Below, in pieces: positions 1 through 8,930 of a stretch of 64,000 nucleotides of DNA (its first letter is position 1; every line of letters begins with the position of its first letter). Origin of the DNA: Zychaea mexicana (Eukaryota; Mucoromycota; Mucoromycetes; Mucorales; Lichtheimiaceae); contig NW_026516702.1 in NCBI RefSeq assembly GCF_025766255.1, positions 1 through 64,000 of the forward strand, given 5' to 3'. The notes under the pieces are model-generated. The model was not told where the DNA came from. It did not search any database and saw only the letters and a list, made by a program, of their open reading frames with translations. A program made the position numbers and the translations under genes.

Positions 1-359
1 GCTCAAGTGCAGAATATAAAAGCACTATGAAGCTAAGGAAAATAGATATGATAGCTCATCGTTTTTATTTTATGCCAGATATGAGAGAGCATGTCCTAAA
101 TATCAAGGATTACATGAATCGAGTTTGGAAGGGTGCTTTACAACAACTCCTACACAACCGAAATCAACTGGAAAGAGCAGGTAGAAAGAATCCTACATAT
201 GCATATTATTGTGCTTACTAGTCAATATGATACATTACGAAACTCGTTGTCCTAATATCATGTCGGAACAGCACGAGTATTAACAAGTAACATTTTGAAC
301 CATGAAGCCGACTATCCCAACAATGTAGTTCATGATCAATCATTGGGAAGATTGTATCG
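1..359 (+). CDS. Fanzor-like (OMEGA/TnpB-family) nuclease, N-terminal exons; gene interrupted by an LTR element
   Basis: These are the first visible exons of the gene that resumes at 9537. Exon A runs from ATG 27 (the frame is also open to the window edge, so the true start may lie upstream) to 210. A 61-nt intron (211-271) ends CAG after a CCTAAT branch-like site. Exon B is 272-359, followed by a clean GTAAGC donor at 360. The encoded segment is helical and basic, with blocks such as MREHVLNIKDYMNRVW, as expected for the N-terminal region of Fanzor proteins, but this part alone is not diagnostic. Identification rests on the downstream exons, which join exon B in phase (TAT CG | C TTC). The intron starting at 360 now holds a 9.1 kb retrotransposon. 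The donor of the 211-271 intron (GTGCTT) is weak, so that boundary is the least certain. Confidence 0.55.
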
Positions 360-398
360 GTAAGCTTATATTAAACAGGATAACAGTTTGCGATATAT

Positions 399-618
399 TG
401 TAACGTCTTAGTTTGTGTAAGAGTTACGAATCCCGTTTAATAGGATGGATAGTATAAGAAAAGCTGATAAATTTGCACTCATAGTTACACCAAGTCTGTG
501 ATGAAAATGATAGAGAGTAAACTGACAGATAGTGATACAAGTAGATTACAAAGCCAATACTAAGGGGAAGAGCCCGTTTATTGATACGAATGTATTGGGG
601 ACAACAAGGTAGGTTACA
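399..618 (-). repeat. 3' LTR, 220 bp, with a 350-bp internal deletion
   Basis: It begins TGTAACGTC and ends GTAGGTTACA on the + strand. It aligns with the outer parts of the 570-bp LTR at 8931-9500 with no mismatch seen. The missing 350 bp correspond to the interval between two copies of GATAAAT at 8998-9004 and 9348-9354 of the full LTR; only one copy remains here. This looks like a slippage or recombination deletion after integration. Confidence 0.93.
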
Positions 619-640
619 TATCCTGGGCCCCTTAAGGACG
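619..640 (-). other. Weak polypurine-tract candidate next to the 3' LTR
   Basis: Reading the - strand, AAGGGGCCCAGGA lies directly before the 3' LTR, where second-strand priming would start. It is only partly purine. The stop codon of the last ORF (TAA, 632-634) lies inside this stretch. Confidence 0.35.
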
Positions 641-1255
641 CACGTCCCGGGCGAAAGCAAACGTATTTGTAGATGACAAGGTATTGTAGTAACTATGTAT
701 AAGAGCGTGGAGCTTGGAATCACCGGTGATGTAGGTGTCGTGTATGTGTTGTTTAAGATACACGCGGATAGCTCCTTGGCGTTCTAGTTCGCTCGGAATT
801 CTTGACAGTACTATGGCTAGACGGTGTGCGATACGATTTGCTAGTAAGCGGCGGTTGGCGTCGAGATCCTCCTTTAGCTGTTGTTGCCAGAGGTGTAGTG
901 ACACGCAATCTTGCGTGAGGTCGTAGTAAAGGCCCATCTCGGCTCGGCGGTTCCGAGCTTCTGGATCCAATGCGGGTGGTACAAATTCCGGGTCGACTGA
1001 ACGATACTCGACTCGTCCATTATTGTTTAGAACCAGGCGAGGACCAGGCGCGTCGGCATTGCTTCCCCAGGGCGAGGGATATTGCTGCAGAGCCGGTTGT
1101 TGGGTATTGTTTGTTGTATCTGGTGTCGTGTCGAGTGAGTGCGGTGTAGCTTCGTCGTGGACCCAGGCAGGGGTGCTGTTAACCGAGATCGCATCCGGGA
1201 ACATGCCCGAAAAGTCCGGAGTTGTAGGTTCGTAGGGTGACAAAAAGAGGGACAT
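632..1255 (-). CDS. Extra retrotransposon ORF of unknown function
   Basis: 207 aa between integrase and the 3' LTR, from ATG 1255 to a TAA that overlaps the polypurine-tract candidate. The first half is Pro/Thr/Asn-rich and probably disordered; the second half (from about residue 105) is predicted helical (LHLWQQQLKEDLDANRRLL) and basic. There is no signal peptide, membrane segment or zinc motif, so it is not an envelope-like protein despite occupying the env position. It is intact in an element whose other ORFs are intact, which suggests it is kept. I do not recognise the family. Confidence 0.65.
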   Translation of the reverse strand: MSLFLSPYEPTTPDFSGMFPDAISVNSTPAWVHDEATPHSLDTTPDTTNNTQQPALQQYPSPWGSNADAPGPRLVLNNNGRVEYRSVDPEFVPPALDPEARNRRAEMGLYYDLTQDCVSLHLWQQQLKEDLDANRRLLANRIAHRLAIVLSRIPSELERQGAIRVYLKQHIHDTYITGDSKLHALIHSYYNTLSSTNTFAFARDVRP

Positions 1256-1354
1256 GTTAAGGCTGTTTAATGTGGTCTAGGTATTGTATTTTCTTCGGTT
1301 TCATTCACAGATTCCGGTGTATTTATACTTTAGATTAATAGTGGCCCGAATGAA

Positions 1355-1515
1355 GTGTGAAGTGATTTTGCACCTTCATGGTAGTGATGTGTGAAGTGAT
1401 TTTGCACCTTCATGGTAGTGGTGTGTGAAATGTTTTTACACTTGTCGGGTTATCGAGGTGTGAAAGGATTGTGCACCTTCATAATAGCGAGGTGTGAAAA
1501 GATTGTACACCTTCG
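1355..1515. repeat. Five tandem ~34-bp repeats with a near-palindromic core
   Basis: GTGTGAA cores begin at 1355, 1389, 1423, 1458 and 1492 (spacing 34-35 bp). Each carries GTGTGAANNNNTTTTGCACC or a variant, an imperfect inverted repeat, followed by a TTCAT-rich spacer. The array lies in the non-coding gap between integrase (ends 1748) and the extra ORF (starts 1255). Related motifs occur three times in the full LTR at 9259-9360. A regulatory role is inferred from placement. Confidence 0.8.
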
Positions 1516-1747
1516 TGCACTTGCGGGGTTGGAGCGGCTCGATGTATTTGTGCCACCAGCTTCAAATAAGCTTTGTGGGGTACTTTGACAGGTTGTTATG
1601 GCTTGATAACTTGTTGATCAAATGACGAGTTTGAGAGTGTATATGATGTTAATTTTATTTTTATTTTTATTTTTTATTTTTATTTTTTGCCTTGTTTTGT
1701 TTTGTGTTATTGATTATCTTCTATTATATGTATAGTGATGTTGACGA

Positions 1748-3565
1748 CTATGATATAAAGAGGTGGGGCGATGGCTCGTTGTTGAGTTTTCGTCGTTTGT
1801 TGGGATTTGTGTCGTCTTCTGGAAAATGCTTGTTCAGCAGATTACGAAAACTCTTGCCTCGTGCCAGTTGCGTCGTTGGTAAGTCGTTGAGTTGGTAAAT
1901 GTCACGTAAGGTTTTATAGCGGTTTTGTGCATTAGCGCATTTATTGCGTAAATGCGGACTATTCTGGATTACTTGATACAGTGTTTCGGCCGTCTTGATT
2001 CTATGTGCGGGTAGTCGAATTCTGGCCTCTTCCCATTCTGCCAATTGTCGAATCATCTGTACCAGATCGGCTGGCAAGATGTCATCCAGGGGGGCTCCCA
2101 AAAACGCCAGCACCTGCTGGATGTCGAAGGTGGTCGCAGCAGAAGAGTCTTCCATGCAATTGTCGGGTGTGTTTACCGCTAGAGGCATGATATTGGCCAT
2201 GTCGCTGACTTGTTGTGCTGTGTTATGGTCCATGAGGGTCAGAGACTGGTTGGCCGGTGGAGAGGCAGTGAGTGTAGGTCTAAAGTGGACATCTGGCAAC
2301 TTATATATACACAATCTGTTGCCGTGAAATACTCCGCGTAGTATGTCTCCTTGTAAGGTTTTGAGCTGATAACCATTTTTGTTGTTAACTTGATGGACAA
2401 TATAAGGTCCCAGCCATTTGAGTTCGAGTTTTCCACTCCAAGATGTTTCTATTGCATTGTTATATACAAGGACAACGTCGCCGACACTAAATGGTGGTTG
2501 CAATAGGTGGTTGCGTTTAGCTAGCACCTTCTTGTCAATGGTTTTCTTCTGATTTTCCTGAGATATCTTAATCGTGGCCGCGGCTTGTTGTCTAATTTGA
2601 CGTAACTTGTGAAGTTGTATCCTCATGCGTTGTGCAATCTGTTCAGGTGTCCAGTCAAGATCGGCATCGGTGCGCGTGGATTCGTCCATTAGTCTATCGA
2701 AAGGTGTATTGGGATCTACTCCATACAACATGGCAAATGGACTTTTTTGTGTGGAAGCCTGACGGATCGTGTTGTATGAGAATAAAGCTGCGGGTAAATA
2801 GGTACACCAGTCATCACGTTCTTTCAGTGGAAGTTTTCGCAGGATTAAACCAATTGTTTTGTTCAGACGTTCGACCTCTCCATTGACCGATGCGACAAAA
2901 GGACTAATCTTTTTGACTGTAAATCCCCAAATCTTTTGTACTTCTTCCATGAGTCCGTTTGCCAGAGGTTTTCCGTTATCATGGATCATGGACGAAGGGG
3001 TTCCAAATTTGCAAATGATATCCTCGTATAGAAAGGTTGCAACTTCCGTGGCGTTGGCATGACGTACGGCCTTAGCTACTGCCCATTTAGTAAAGTAGTC
3101 GATACACACAATAATGTACTGAGACCCGCGTCGCGAAGTCTTTAGGTGTTTAATGTCTAGGCCCCAACATCGAAATGGTTCGGGTTCTATCGGGATAGGG
3201 ATAAGCAACTCGTTGCGTGTTTGCTTCTTTTGTCGCTGACAATGATCACATCGAGAAATCGCGTCCTTGATATCTTTTTTCATCGTCTCCCAGAAATATT
3301 TGCGCGAAATTTTATAATATGTGTTTTCCGTGGCGAAATGGCCTCCGAAAGGGTGAAAGTGGAATTGCCAAATACAGTTATCGGCCTCCGATTTGGTGAG
3401 GACTAATCGTGGTGAATCACCGTTGCGTCGGTACAGTCGATCGTTATATGTGAAGTAGTGTTTGCTTTGACTGTCAAGGAAACGCTGTTGTTGTCTCGTG
3501 ATGCCCGGAGGATACTCGAGAGTATCTAGATAGTACTGTAGCAGTGATAATTTGATAGGGTCCAT
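1748..3565 (-). CDS. Retrotransposon integrase as a separate ORF, with a C-terminal extension
   Basis: 605 aa from ATG 3565. An HHCC zinc-binding domain (His pair near residues 71-76, CDHC at 106-109) is followed by the DDE core: D137 (WGLDIKH), D196 (IHDNGKP) and E232 (GEVERLNKT), with spacings of 58 and 35 residues that match Ty3-class integrases. A GPY/F-like module (KLELKWLGPYIVH) follows near residue 390. The last 170-190 residues are an extension with no chromodomain recognised and a basic NKRRKL cluster near the end that could be a nuclear-localisation signal. How it is expressed without fusion to Pol is unknown; it has its own ATG. Confidence 0.93.
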   Translation of the reverse strand: MDPIKLSLLQYYLDTLEYPPGITRQQQRFLDSQSKHYFTYNDRLYRRNGDSPRLVLTKSEADNCIWQFHFHPFGGHFATENTYYKISRKYFWETMKKDIKDAISRCDHCQRQKKQTRNELLIPIPIEPEPFRCWGLDIKHLKTSRRGSQYIIVCIDYFTKWAVAKAVRHANATEVATFLYEDIICKFGTPSSMIHDNGKPLANGLMEEVQKIWGFTVKKISPFVASVNGEVERLNKTIGLILRKLPLKERDDWCTYLPAALFSYNTIRQASTQKSPFAMLYGVDPNTPFDRLMDESTRTDADLDWTPEQIAQRMRIQLHKLRQIRQQAAATIKISQENQKKTIDKKVLAKRNHLLQPPFSVGDVVLVYNNAIETSWSGKLELKWLGPYIVHQVNNKNGYQLKTLQGDILRGVFHGNRLCIYKLPDVHFRPTLTASPPANQSLTLMDHNTAQQVSDMANIMPLAVNTPDNCMEDSSAATTFDIQQVLAFLGAPLDDILPADLVQMIRQLAEWEEARIRLPAHRIKTAETLYQVIQNSPHLRNKCANAQNRYKTLRDIYQLNDLPTTQLARGKSFRNLLNKHFPEDDTNPNKRRKLNNEPSPHLFIS

Positions 3566-3754
3566 TGTTTTGAAGTGTTTGTTTTGTAAATGTTCTTGCT
3601 AGCCGTTCTGTTGAGGTATGCGTGTGACAATCTGAATATCTGATGTGTGGTAATTAAAGTGGTAGAATAATCTTTTGGTGAAACAGTTGAAAATAGAGTG
3701 TTTTTGAATATATTATATATTGTTTTTGTTGTTTCGAAACGTGTTATTTGATCT

Positions 3755-3792
<38 letters not shown>

Positions 3793-4170
3793 ATACTAGG
3801 TTTAGGTGTGTCTTTTGTGTAGCCGTGCTTGTGTAGCAAACGTGCACAGTAGTAAGGTATGATCGGGGGATTGTTAAACGGACGGGAAGTTGAATACCCG
3901 ATAGCTATGTATAAAGGAAATATGTACTACAATGATAAAAAAATAAAGAATAATAACAATAGAAAAGGTGTTGAAATTAGAGGCAAAGCGAGGGTAAGTG
4001 GTCAAATGCAAGGAAAATTGAAGTTGTAATGGGATAGCAAGATTTGAAACGGATAGAGAAAAAAACAATAAGAGAAAAAAAAAAAAAAAAGGAGGGGGCC
4101 AGGTTGCGCTGGTGTTTGACATCTCAAGCTTTTAACGACTTCCTGGAGGCTGGTCGTAACGATGATGGTA
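3566..4170. other. Non-coding spacer inside the retrotransposon, between RNase H and integrase
   Basis: 605 bp without a convincing ORF. It contains a run of 34 T (3758-3791) and a run of 16 A (4075-4090) on the + strand. The 82-aa frame across it is an artefact of the homopolymer (poly-Phe). In the sense direction the T run reads as a poly(A) tract lying upstream of the integrase start. Confidence 0.7.
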
Positions 4171-7100
4171 TTAATATCCTAATCTGCTAAGAAAATCTGC
4201 GTTGCTGTTTTGTCGGCCAGGGCGATACTTGGTTTCAAAACTATACTCGCTCAATGTCATGATCCATCGAGCTAGGATGCCTTCGGGTTGCGGCGTGTTT
4301 AATAATCCTTTTAATGCTGAATGATCCGTGAGTACTGTGAACTTGTTGCCAAGAAGGTACGGTCTTAGCTTTTGTATGCTCCATACGACTGCTCCACACT
4401 CAAGCTTTGAGACTCCGTGGTTCTTTTCTGTTGGTGTTAGACCTCGACTGATGTAGAGTATGACATGTTCTTTATTGTTGTCATCGTGCTGAGTAAGTAC
4501 TGCACCGAATCCGTCTCGGGATGCATCGGTGATTAACGTGAACGGCTTAGTAAAATCTGGATATGCTAGGATTGGACTGGAACATAACGCCTTCTTCAAT
4601 GTTTCGAATGCGGCCATAGCCTCAGGGTTCCAGGTCAACTTGATAGTTCCTTTCTTTGTCATCTCGTGCATTGGTCTGGCGATTTTGCTGAAACCTTTAC
4701 AGAAGATACGGTAGTATGAGCATAATCCCAAATAGGATTTTAACTGGGTGACTGTTTGCGGTAATTTGAACTCTGCAACCTTCTGGATCTTCTCTGGGTC
4801 AGTGTGGATGCCTTTTGCCGATATGACGTGGCCAAGAAATGCTAATTCTCTTTTGAAGTAGGCGCATTTGCGAGGGTTGAGTTTGAGATTCGCGTATCGT
4901 ACGCACGCAAATACTTTAGCTAGATCGTGTAAATGTTGTTTTGGGTCTGTGGAGTATACATTGACATCATCCAGATAAACTACCAGACATTTGTGAATCA
5001 GTGATCGGAACACATTATCTACTAAGCGAGCAAAGGTTTGACTCGCGTTGACTAGTCCCATCGGCATAGTTAAATACTCGTAAAGGCCAAGGCGTGTTGT
5101 AAAAGCTGTTTTGGGTATGGCATCCTTGCAAAGGGGTACTTGATGGTATCCGCTGACCATGTCTAGTGAGCTGAAAGTTGTAGGAGATGTGCGGGCTCCA
5201 CTGGATGGGTCCGGCATCGACAGGCTGTGTAAAATTTCTTGTATGCGTCCTAGTCCGCCATAAGCATCAAAACGCGTGTGCTTATTTAGTTTTCTATAGT
5301 CAACTACAAGTCGATATTGTTGTTCTGTGTCTCCTGGCTTGCTCTTCTTGCGCACCATGATGATTGGTGAAGCCCAGGGACTATTGGATGGTCTGATGAT
5401 TCCCATTTTGCAAAAACGATCGAGTTCACTTTTTAAATATTTTAATTCAGTAGGACTCATGTGGTAGGGGCGGTGGCGAATAGGAGCGACCCCGTCCGTA
5501 ATAATGTCGTGTTCGATTCTATCCGTGTATCCAATTGTTTGTTTATCCCAGTCGAAGATGTCCTGGTACTGTTGTATAAGAGAGAAAAATTCTTGTGACA
5601 ATGATTTGTCAATGTCACCAATGTCAATTTGTTGCAATTGCGAATCCTGTAGCGGTGGCTGGTTAACTGCGGTAGATACAGGCAAGTTGCCAGGCTGTAG
5701 TTTGACGACCTCGTAACCTTGATCCAACGTGGTTACTGCGATTAGATCGCCAAGGATGTCCTCGCGTTGTAAAGTGGTTTCTTTTGTATCAGACATGTTG
5801 ATTAAGGATACTCGGTATGATTTTTCTGAAGGATATAAAATGCTACTGTATATGCCAATGTGTTCAGGGATGGCTATGTTTGGATCGAGTGTACAGGTAT
5901 TGGAACCGCGTAACAGAGCAGGCACCGGTACATCGTAAGTCTGATATGATGAGGCAGGTAATACTATGGGTTCTTTGAGGATTAGACACGTGCCTCCATC
6001 AATCTCATCCCATTCAAGTGGTTGGTTAGATTCGATAATAGGAAACAACTCGTCTTCTTGCAGCCAATAATCGTTTGTCAACATCTCTTCGAGAGGTGAG
6101 GATGATTCTGATTCACTGTAGTCGACTTCCTCTCCTTCTGAATCTGATTCCTCATCTGAAATGTCCGTCACAGGTATATTGTCATTTGTTTGGGTCAACG
6201 GCGCCCAAGGATGCTGGAGGTCCAAGGCCTGTCGTTCGTATTCGACGGGAACGGATCGAATATTACCGTGGTAGACCCACATGAGTTTAGATTGATAGTC
6301 TATTTTAGCTTTCGCGTGTTTCAACCAATTATTGCCAATAATGAGGTCGACAGGACATCTCGGCAAGACTTCCACGGTCGCTGGGACTGGTTCGGTTTCA
6401 TTGGGTTGCAACGGCACATTTTTAATAACTCCAAGGGAAGCGTGTCGGTCTCCATTTCCTAACATAAATACGGCTGTCGAGGGGGCTTCTATCTTCAATC
6501 CGAGCTGTTGGGCGAGTCCTTGTGACATACAGGTTTTCGAAGCGCCGCTGTCTATAAGAGTCCGGATGGGTGTCGAGTTTATGAAAAACTCGGCATATAG
6601 AGCTGTTGTACTAGGCAAAGGTTTAGGATCCTCATCCAATACTGCTAATGAGCGAGCCGTCTTGCACGCACTCGTAAATTGTCGTCTCAGCGATGGTACT
6701 AATCCTAGTAGTTGAGCGAAACTGATGTCTGCTGTTCTGTTCAGTATGTCCGAGGAAACATCATAAGGACTACGTTTAATTAAGGCCAAATTTTGGTTGG
6801 ACCGTTTTTTGCGCCCGGTTGGTTGTTTCTGGTAATTCTTGGGTGATGTATTTGTTTGAGTGGTTGGTTTTGATCTTGATGGTTTTTCTACCGCCTTCCC
6901 TTTATTTTGGGTGTTGTGTTGCTTTTGGGAGTTGGGCTGATTTTTTTGTATTATTTTATCCTCCGTTCTTTCTTCTGGGGAATCGATGTCCATATCGTTC
7001 AAAGTTGATCTCATTTCTGTCCAATGATTCCTCACCGTAGGTGGTCTGACAAGATTAGGTGGTTGCCAACTCGGCGTCTGTTGATTGGTGAAAGATGTCT

Positions 7101-7257
7101 TTCCGAATGCCGATTGAATACCGGTTGCCGGCAGGTTTACTACGTTTGATGCTGAGGCAAACTGACTTGGTTGATTGGGACCAGCACGAGAATCCACGGT
7201 AGGTATTGGTGTGGGAACTCTCAATGGGATTGGTTCCTCGCGAGGTTGAGTCGTCAT
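4171..7257 (-). CDS. pol: Retrotransposon Pol: protease, reverse transcriptase, RNase H
   Basis: 1028 aa from ATG 7257, in a third frame relative to gag; an in-frame TAA lies just upstream near 7300. Domains: a Gln/Pro/Asn-rich leader (residues 1-165), an aspartic protease with LIDSGAS at about 234-240, a long acidic linker, RT with YRLVVDYRKLN (about 648), FSSLDMVSGYHQV and the catalytic YLDDVNVYS (761-769), thumb, then RNase H starting FTLITDASRDGFGAVLTQ (about 906) and ending with the typical NADFLSRL. The catalytic residues are all present. Unusually, Pol stops after RNase H: integrase is not fused but encoded separately about 600 bp further on. Confidence 0.95.
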   Translation of the reverse strand: MTTQPREEPIPLRVPTPIPTVDSRAGPNQPSQFASASNVVNLPATGIQSAFGKTSFTNQQTPSWQPPNLVRPPTVRNHWTEMRSTLNDMDIDSPEERTEDKIIQKNQPNSQKQHNTQNKGKAVEKPSRSKPTTQTNTSPKNYQKQPTGRKKRSNQNLALIKRSPYDVSSDILNRTADISFAQLLGLVPSLRRQFTSACKTARSLAVLDEDPKPLPSTTALYAEFFINSTPIRTLIDSGASKTCMSQGLAQQLGLKIEAPSTAVFMLGNGDRHASLGVIKNVPLQPNETEPVPATVEVLPRCPVDLIIGNNWLKHAKAKIDYQSKLMWVYHGNIRSVPVEYERQALDLQHPWAPLTQTNDNIPVTDISDEESDSEGEEVDYSESESSSPLEEMLTNDYWLQEDELFPIIESNQPLEWDEIDGGTCLILKEPIVLPASSYQTYDVPVPALLRGSNTCTLDPNIAIPEHIGIYSSILYPSEKSYRVSLINMSDTKETTLQREDILGDLIAVTTLDQGYEVVKLQPGNLPVSTAVNQPPLQDSQLQQIDIGDIDKSLSQEFFSLIQQYQDIFDWDKQTIGYTDRIEHDIITDGVAPIRHRPYHMSPTELKYLKSELDRFCKMGIIRPSNSPWASPIIMVRKKSKPGDTEQQYRLVVDYRKLNKHTRFDAYGGLGRIQEILHSLSMPDPSSGARTSPTTFSSLDMVSGYHQVPLCKDAIPKTAFTTRLGLYEYLTMPMGLVNASQTFARLVDNVFRSLIHKCLVVYLDDVNVYSTDPKQHLHDLAKVFACVRYANLKLNPRKCAYFKRELAFLGHVISAKGIHTDPEKIQKVAEFKLPQTVTQLKSYLGLCSYYRIFCKGFSKIARPMHEMTKKGTIKLTWNPEAMAAFETLKKALCSSPILAYPDFTKPFTLITDASRDGFGAVLTQHDDNNKEHVILYISRGLTPTEKNHGVSKLECGAVVWSIQKLRPYLLGNKFTVLTDHSALKGLLNTPQPEGILARWIMTLSEYSFETKYRPGRQNSNADFLSRLGY

Positions 7258-7348
7258 GGGAACAGTTGTCGAAGAGGTGGCTTGTTGCGATTTGCCGACT
7301 TAGGTTGGACTCGTTGAACGGGGCTCTTGAATTCTACTTTTTTGTACG

Positions 7349-8172
7349 TTATGTTTTGTACCTTACTGTTTCATTCCGAGGTCGCAATTGTCGCGGAGGT
7401 CGCTTTCCCTTAACGACTGGTTGTGCAGCATATAACTCGTCAAGTTCGTTCAATTCTTCATTATCATCGAACCATTCGTTGTCTGCATCTTCCGCGTCGT
7501 GATCGTTCTCGTATTCGTACAAATCACTGCGCGTGTCGCCATAGCCGTTTCCGTCTTCATATCGTGTATCATCGTTCTCTTCTTCCAACAATGCTAAAGT
7601 TGCCGCCGGTGAATTAGGTCGCGAGGGAGGCGTTCTTCTGTTTGTCTGGGGTTCGTTGTTTCTGTAGGCCTGGTTCCTGTTGTCGGCTCGACTGTTATTT
7701 TCGTTACGCTGATATCCTTCATCGCGATCGGTCGATTCCTCGTTGCGATATCGCCTATTTCCGTTGTTGCGGTTAATCGGTTCCTCGTTACGGTTATAAC
7801 GGTATTCGTTGTTACGGTTGTTATCATTATATGATCGGTAGTTATTGTTTCTATATTGGTTTCCATTATATCTATTACGGTTATCTTGGCGATACATGGA
7901 TTCAGCAGCTTTACGCGTTTCTTCTTGAATCAATCGCCTAAGCATGTTTTCTAGGCTTTGCGGACGTTCATCGCGTTGTCGACCTTGCTGTCCTACTGTT
8001 TCATGTTGGAACAACTCGAGATTCTGCATCTGCTTAGTCAATGCATCGATGGAGGGTGATTCGTTTCCGTCGCTGGGGTTTAGATCCGGGGGATGAAAAG
8101 CTCTGGTACGTGCTTTTCTAATTATTTCTTTAGAATGAGGTGCTTTGTCAATCCAGGAGGATGGATTCTATC
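7349..8172 (-). CDS. gag: Retrotransposon Gag, C-terminal Arg/Asn-rich part (-1 frame)
   Basis: An open frame that overlaps the end of the first gag ORF and ends at TAA 7349-7351. There is no ATG near the beginning, so it is probably translated as a continuation of Gag. It contains a long basic, Asn/Arg/Tyr-rich, repetitive stretch (roughly the middle third) and an acidic tail before a final PPRQLRPRNE block. No CCHC zinc knuckle was seen, so the basic RN-rich region is the likely nucleic-acid-binding part. That role is inferred from composition and position only. Confidence 0.7.
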
Positions 8173-8826
8173 CTCAGCCTTTTGAGGTACGAATGGGTTA
8201 TCTTGGGGATAGAGGGTCGTTCCGTGTTGGCCTCTCCAGAAGCCATAAGCAAATTGCTTATAGTCGTTAAATGATTTCGCACCCATCATGTAGCAGTGTT
8301 TCTTTACGCGTGGCAGCAATCCAGATTTGAATTTGGCTTCAATTAAGGCTTCGGCCTCTTTGCCTGTGAGTTCGGCTAGGTCAGCTGCTTGCTGAACTCT
8401 TCCGAGGAACATACGAGGGGGTTCATCTTCGCCTTGCGTGATTTGTTCGAAAGCGTCTTTATAATATTCGATAACGTCTGCGGTAACGTACTCTTCTTCT
8501 AGTCTTCTTATAAGCTCGTCGTATTTAACTGCAATTTCCGGGTTCTTGCGTCCTTCTTTCTGTAGGAATATACGTGCGTATTTCTTGACTTGAGCATTCA
8601 GAATGCTGGCCTGTCTCGCTGAATTCTTGATATTAGCGATAGCGAAGTAGGACTCAAGGGTATCCCTAAAATGACGGAAATCTTCGCCTTCATAGCCGCA
8701 GAAGTCTATGAGTCTGGGTTTATAGGTAAGTGAGTCGGTGCCATGGGCCAACAGAGGTGAGAAGGATGAAGGTCCGTTGTCATAGTCGCTGGTAGGGCCG
8801 TGTGCAGAATCGTGAATGGTCATCAT
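8122..8826 (-). CDS. gag: Retrotransposon Gag, capsid-like part
   Basis: A 234-aa ORF starting ATG ATG at 8826, the first ORF after the 5' LTR. It shows a retrotransposon Gag/capsid-like layout: FCGYEGEDFRHFRDTLESYF, a helical core, and LIEAKFKSGLLPRVKKH near residue 175, resembling the Gag-polyprotein domain of Ty3-class elements. The frame closes at TAA 8122-8124, but the -1 frame is open from about 8172 and continues as natural-looking Gag sequence (WIDKAPHSKEIIRKARTRAF) into the next ORF. So this is the N-terminal portion of a longer Gag, split by a programmed or mutational -1 shift within a 50-nt overlap. Confidence 0.85.
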   Translation of the reverse strand: MMTIHDSAHGPTSDYDNGPSSFSPLLAHGTDSLTYKPRLIDFCGYEGEDFRHFRDTLESYFAIANIKNSARQASILNAQVKKYARIFLQKEGRKNPEIAVKYDELIRRLEEEYVTADVIEYYKDAFEQITQGEDEPPRMFLGRVQQAADLAELTGKEAEALIEAKFKSGLLPRVKKHCYMMGAKSFNDYKQFAYGFWRGQHGTTLYPQDNPFVPQKAEDRIHPPGLTKHLILKK

Positions 8827-8907
8827 GTGTTGGGAAGTGTTTTCAGAGTTGTAAAGTTGTTATAATAAAGGGTTGGAGTGGGATTCTTGAATTATTCCTT
8901 GATAAAA

Positions 8908-8928
8908 CGATCCCTCTAGTGAGCACCA
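8908..8928 (-). other. Putative primer-binding site
   Basis: On the - strand, two bases after the 5' LTR end, the sequence begins TGGTGCTCACTAGAGGGATC. The initial TGG complements a tRNA CCA end, and the complement reads like an acceptor stem joined to a T-arm. I did not identify which tRNA it matches. Confidence 0.55.
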
Positions 8929-8930
8929 AA

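Noticed and set aside
632..1255. Envelope gene in the env position of the retrotransposon
   Set aside because: No signal peptide, transmembrane helix, cleavage site or Cys pattern; described instead as an unknown ORF.
1355..1515. Regularly spaced 34-bp repeats that superficially look like a CRISPR array
   Set aside because: Unit and spacing are continuous, with no variable spacers, and the array lies inside a eukaryotic retrotransposon. It is a tandem repeat.
3874..4122. 82-aa - strand ORF between Pol and integrase
   Set aside because: Its sequence is mostly poly-Phe/Leu made by homopolymer runs, and it has no retrotransposon domain.
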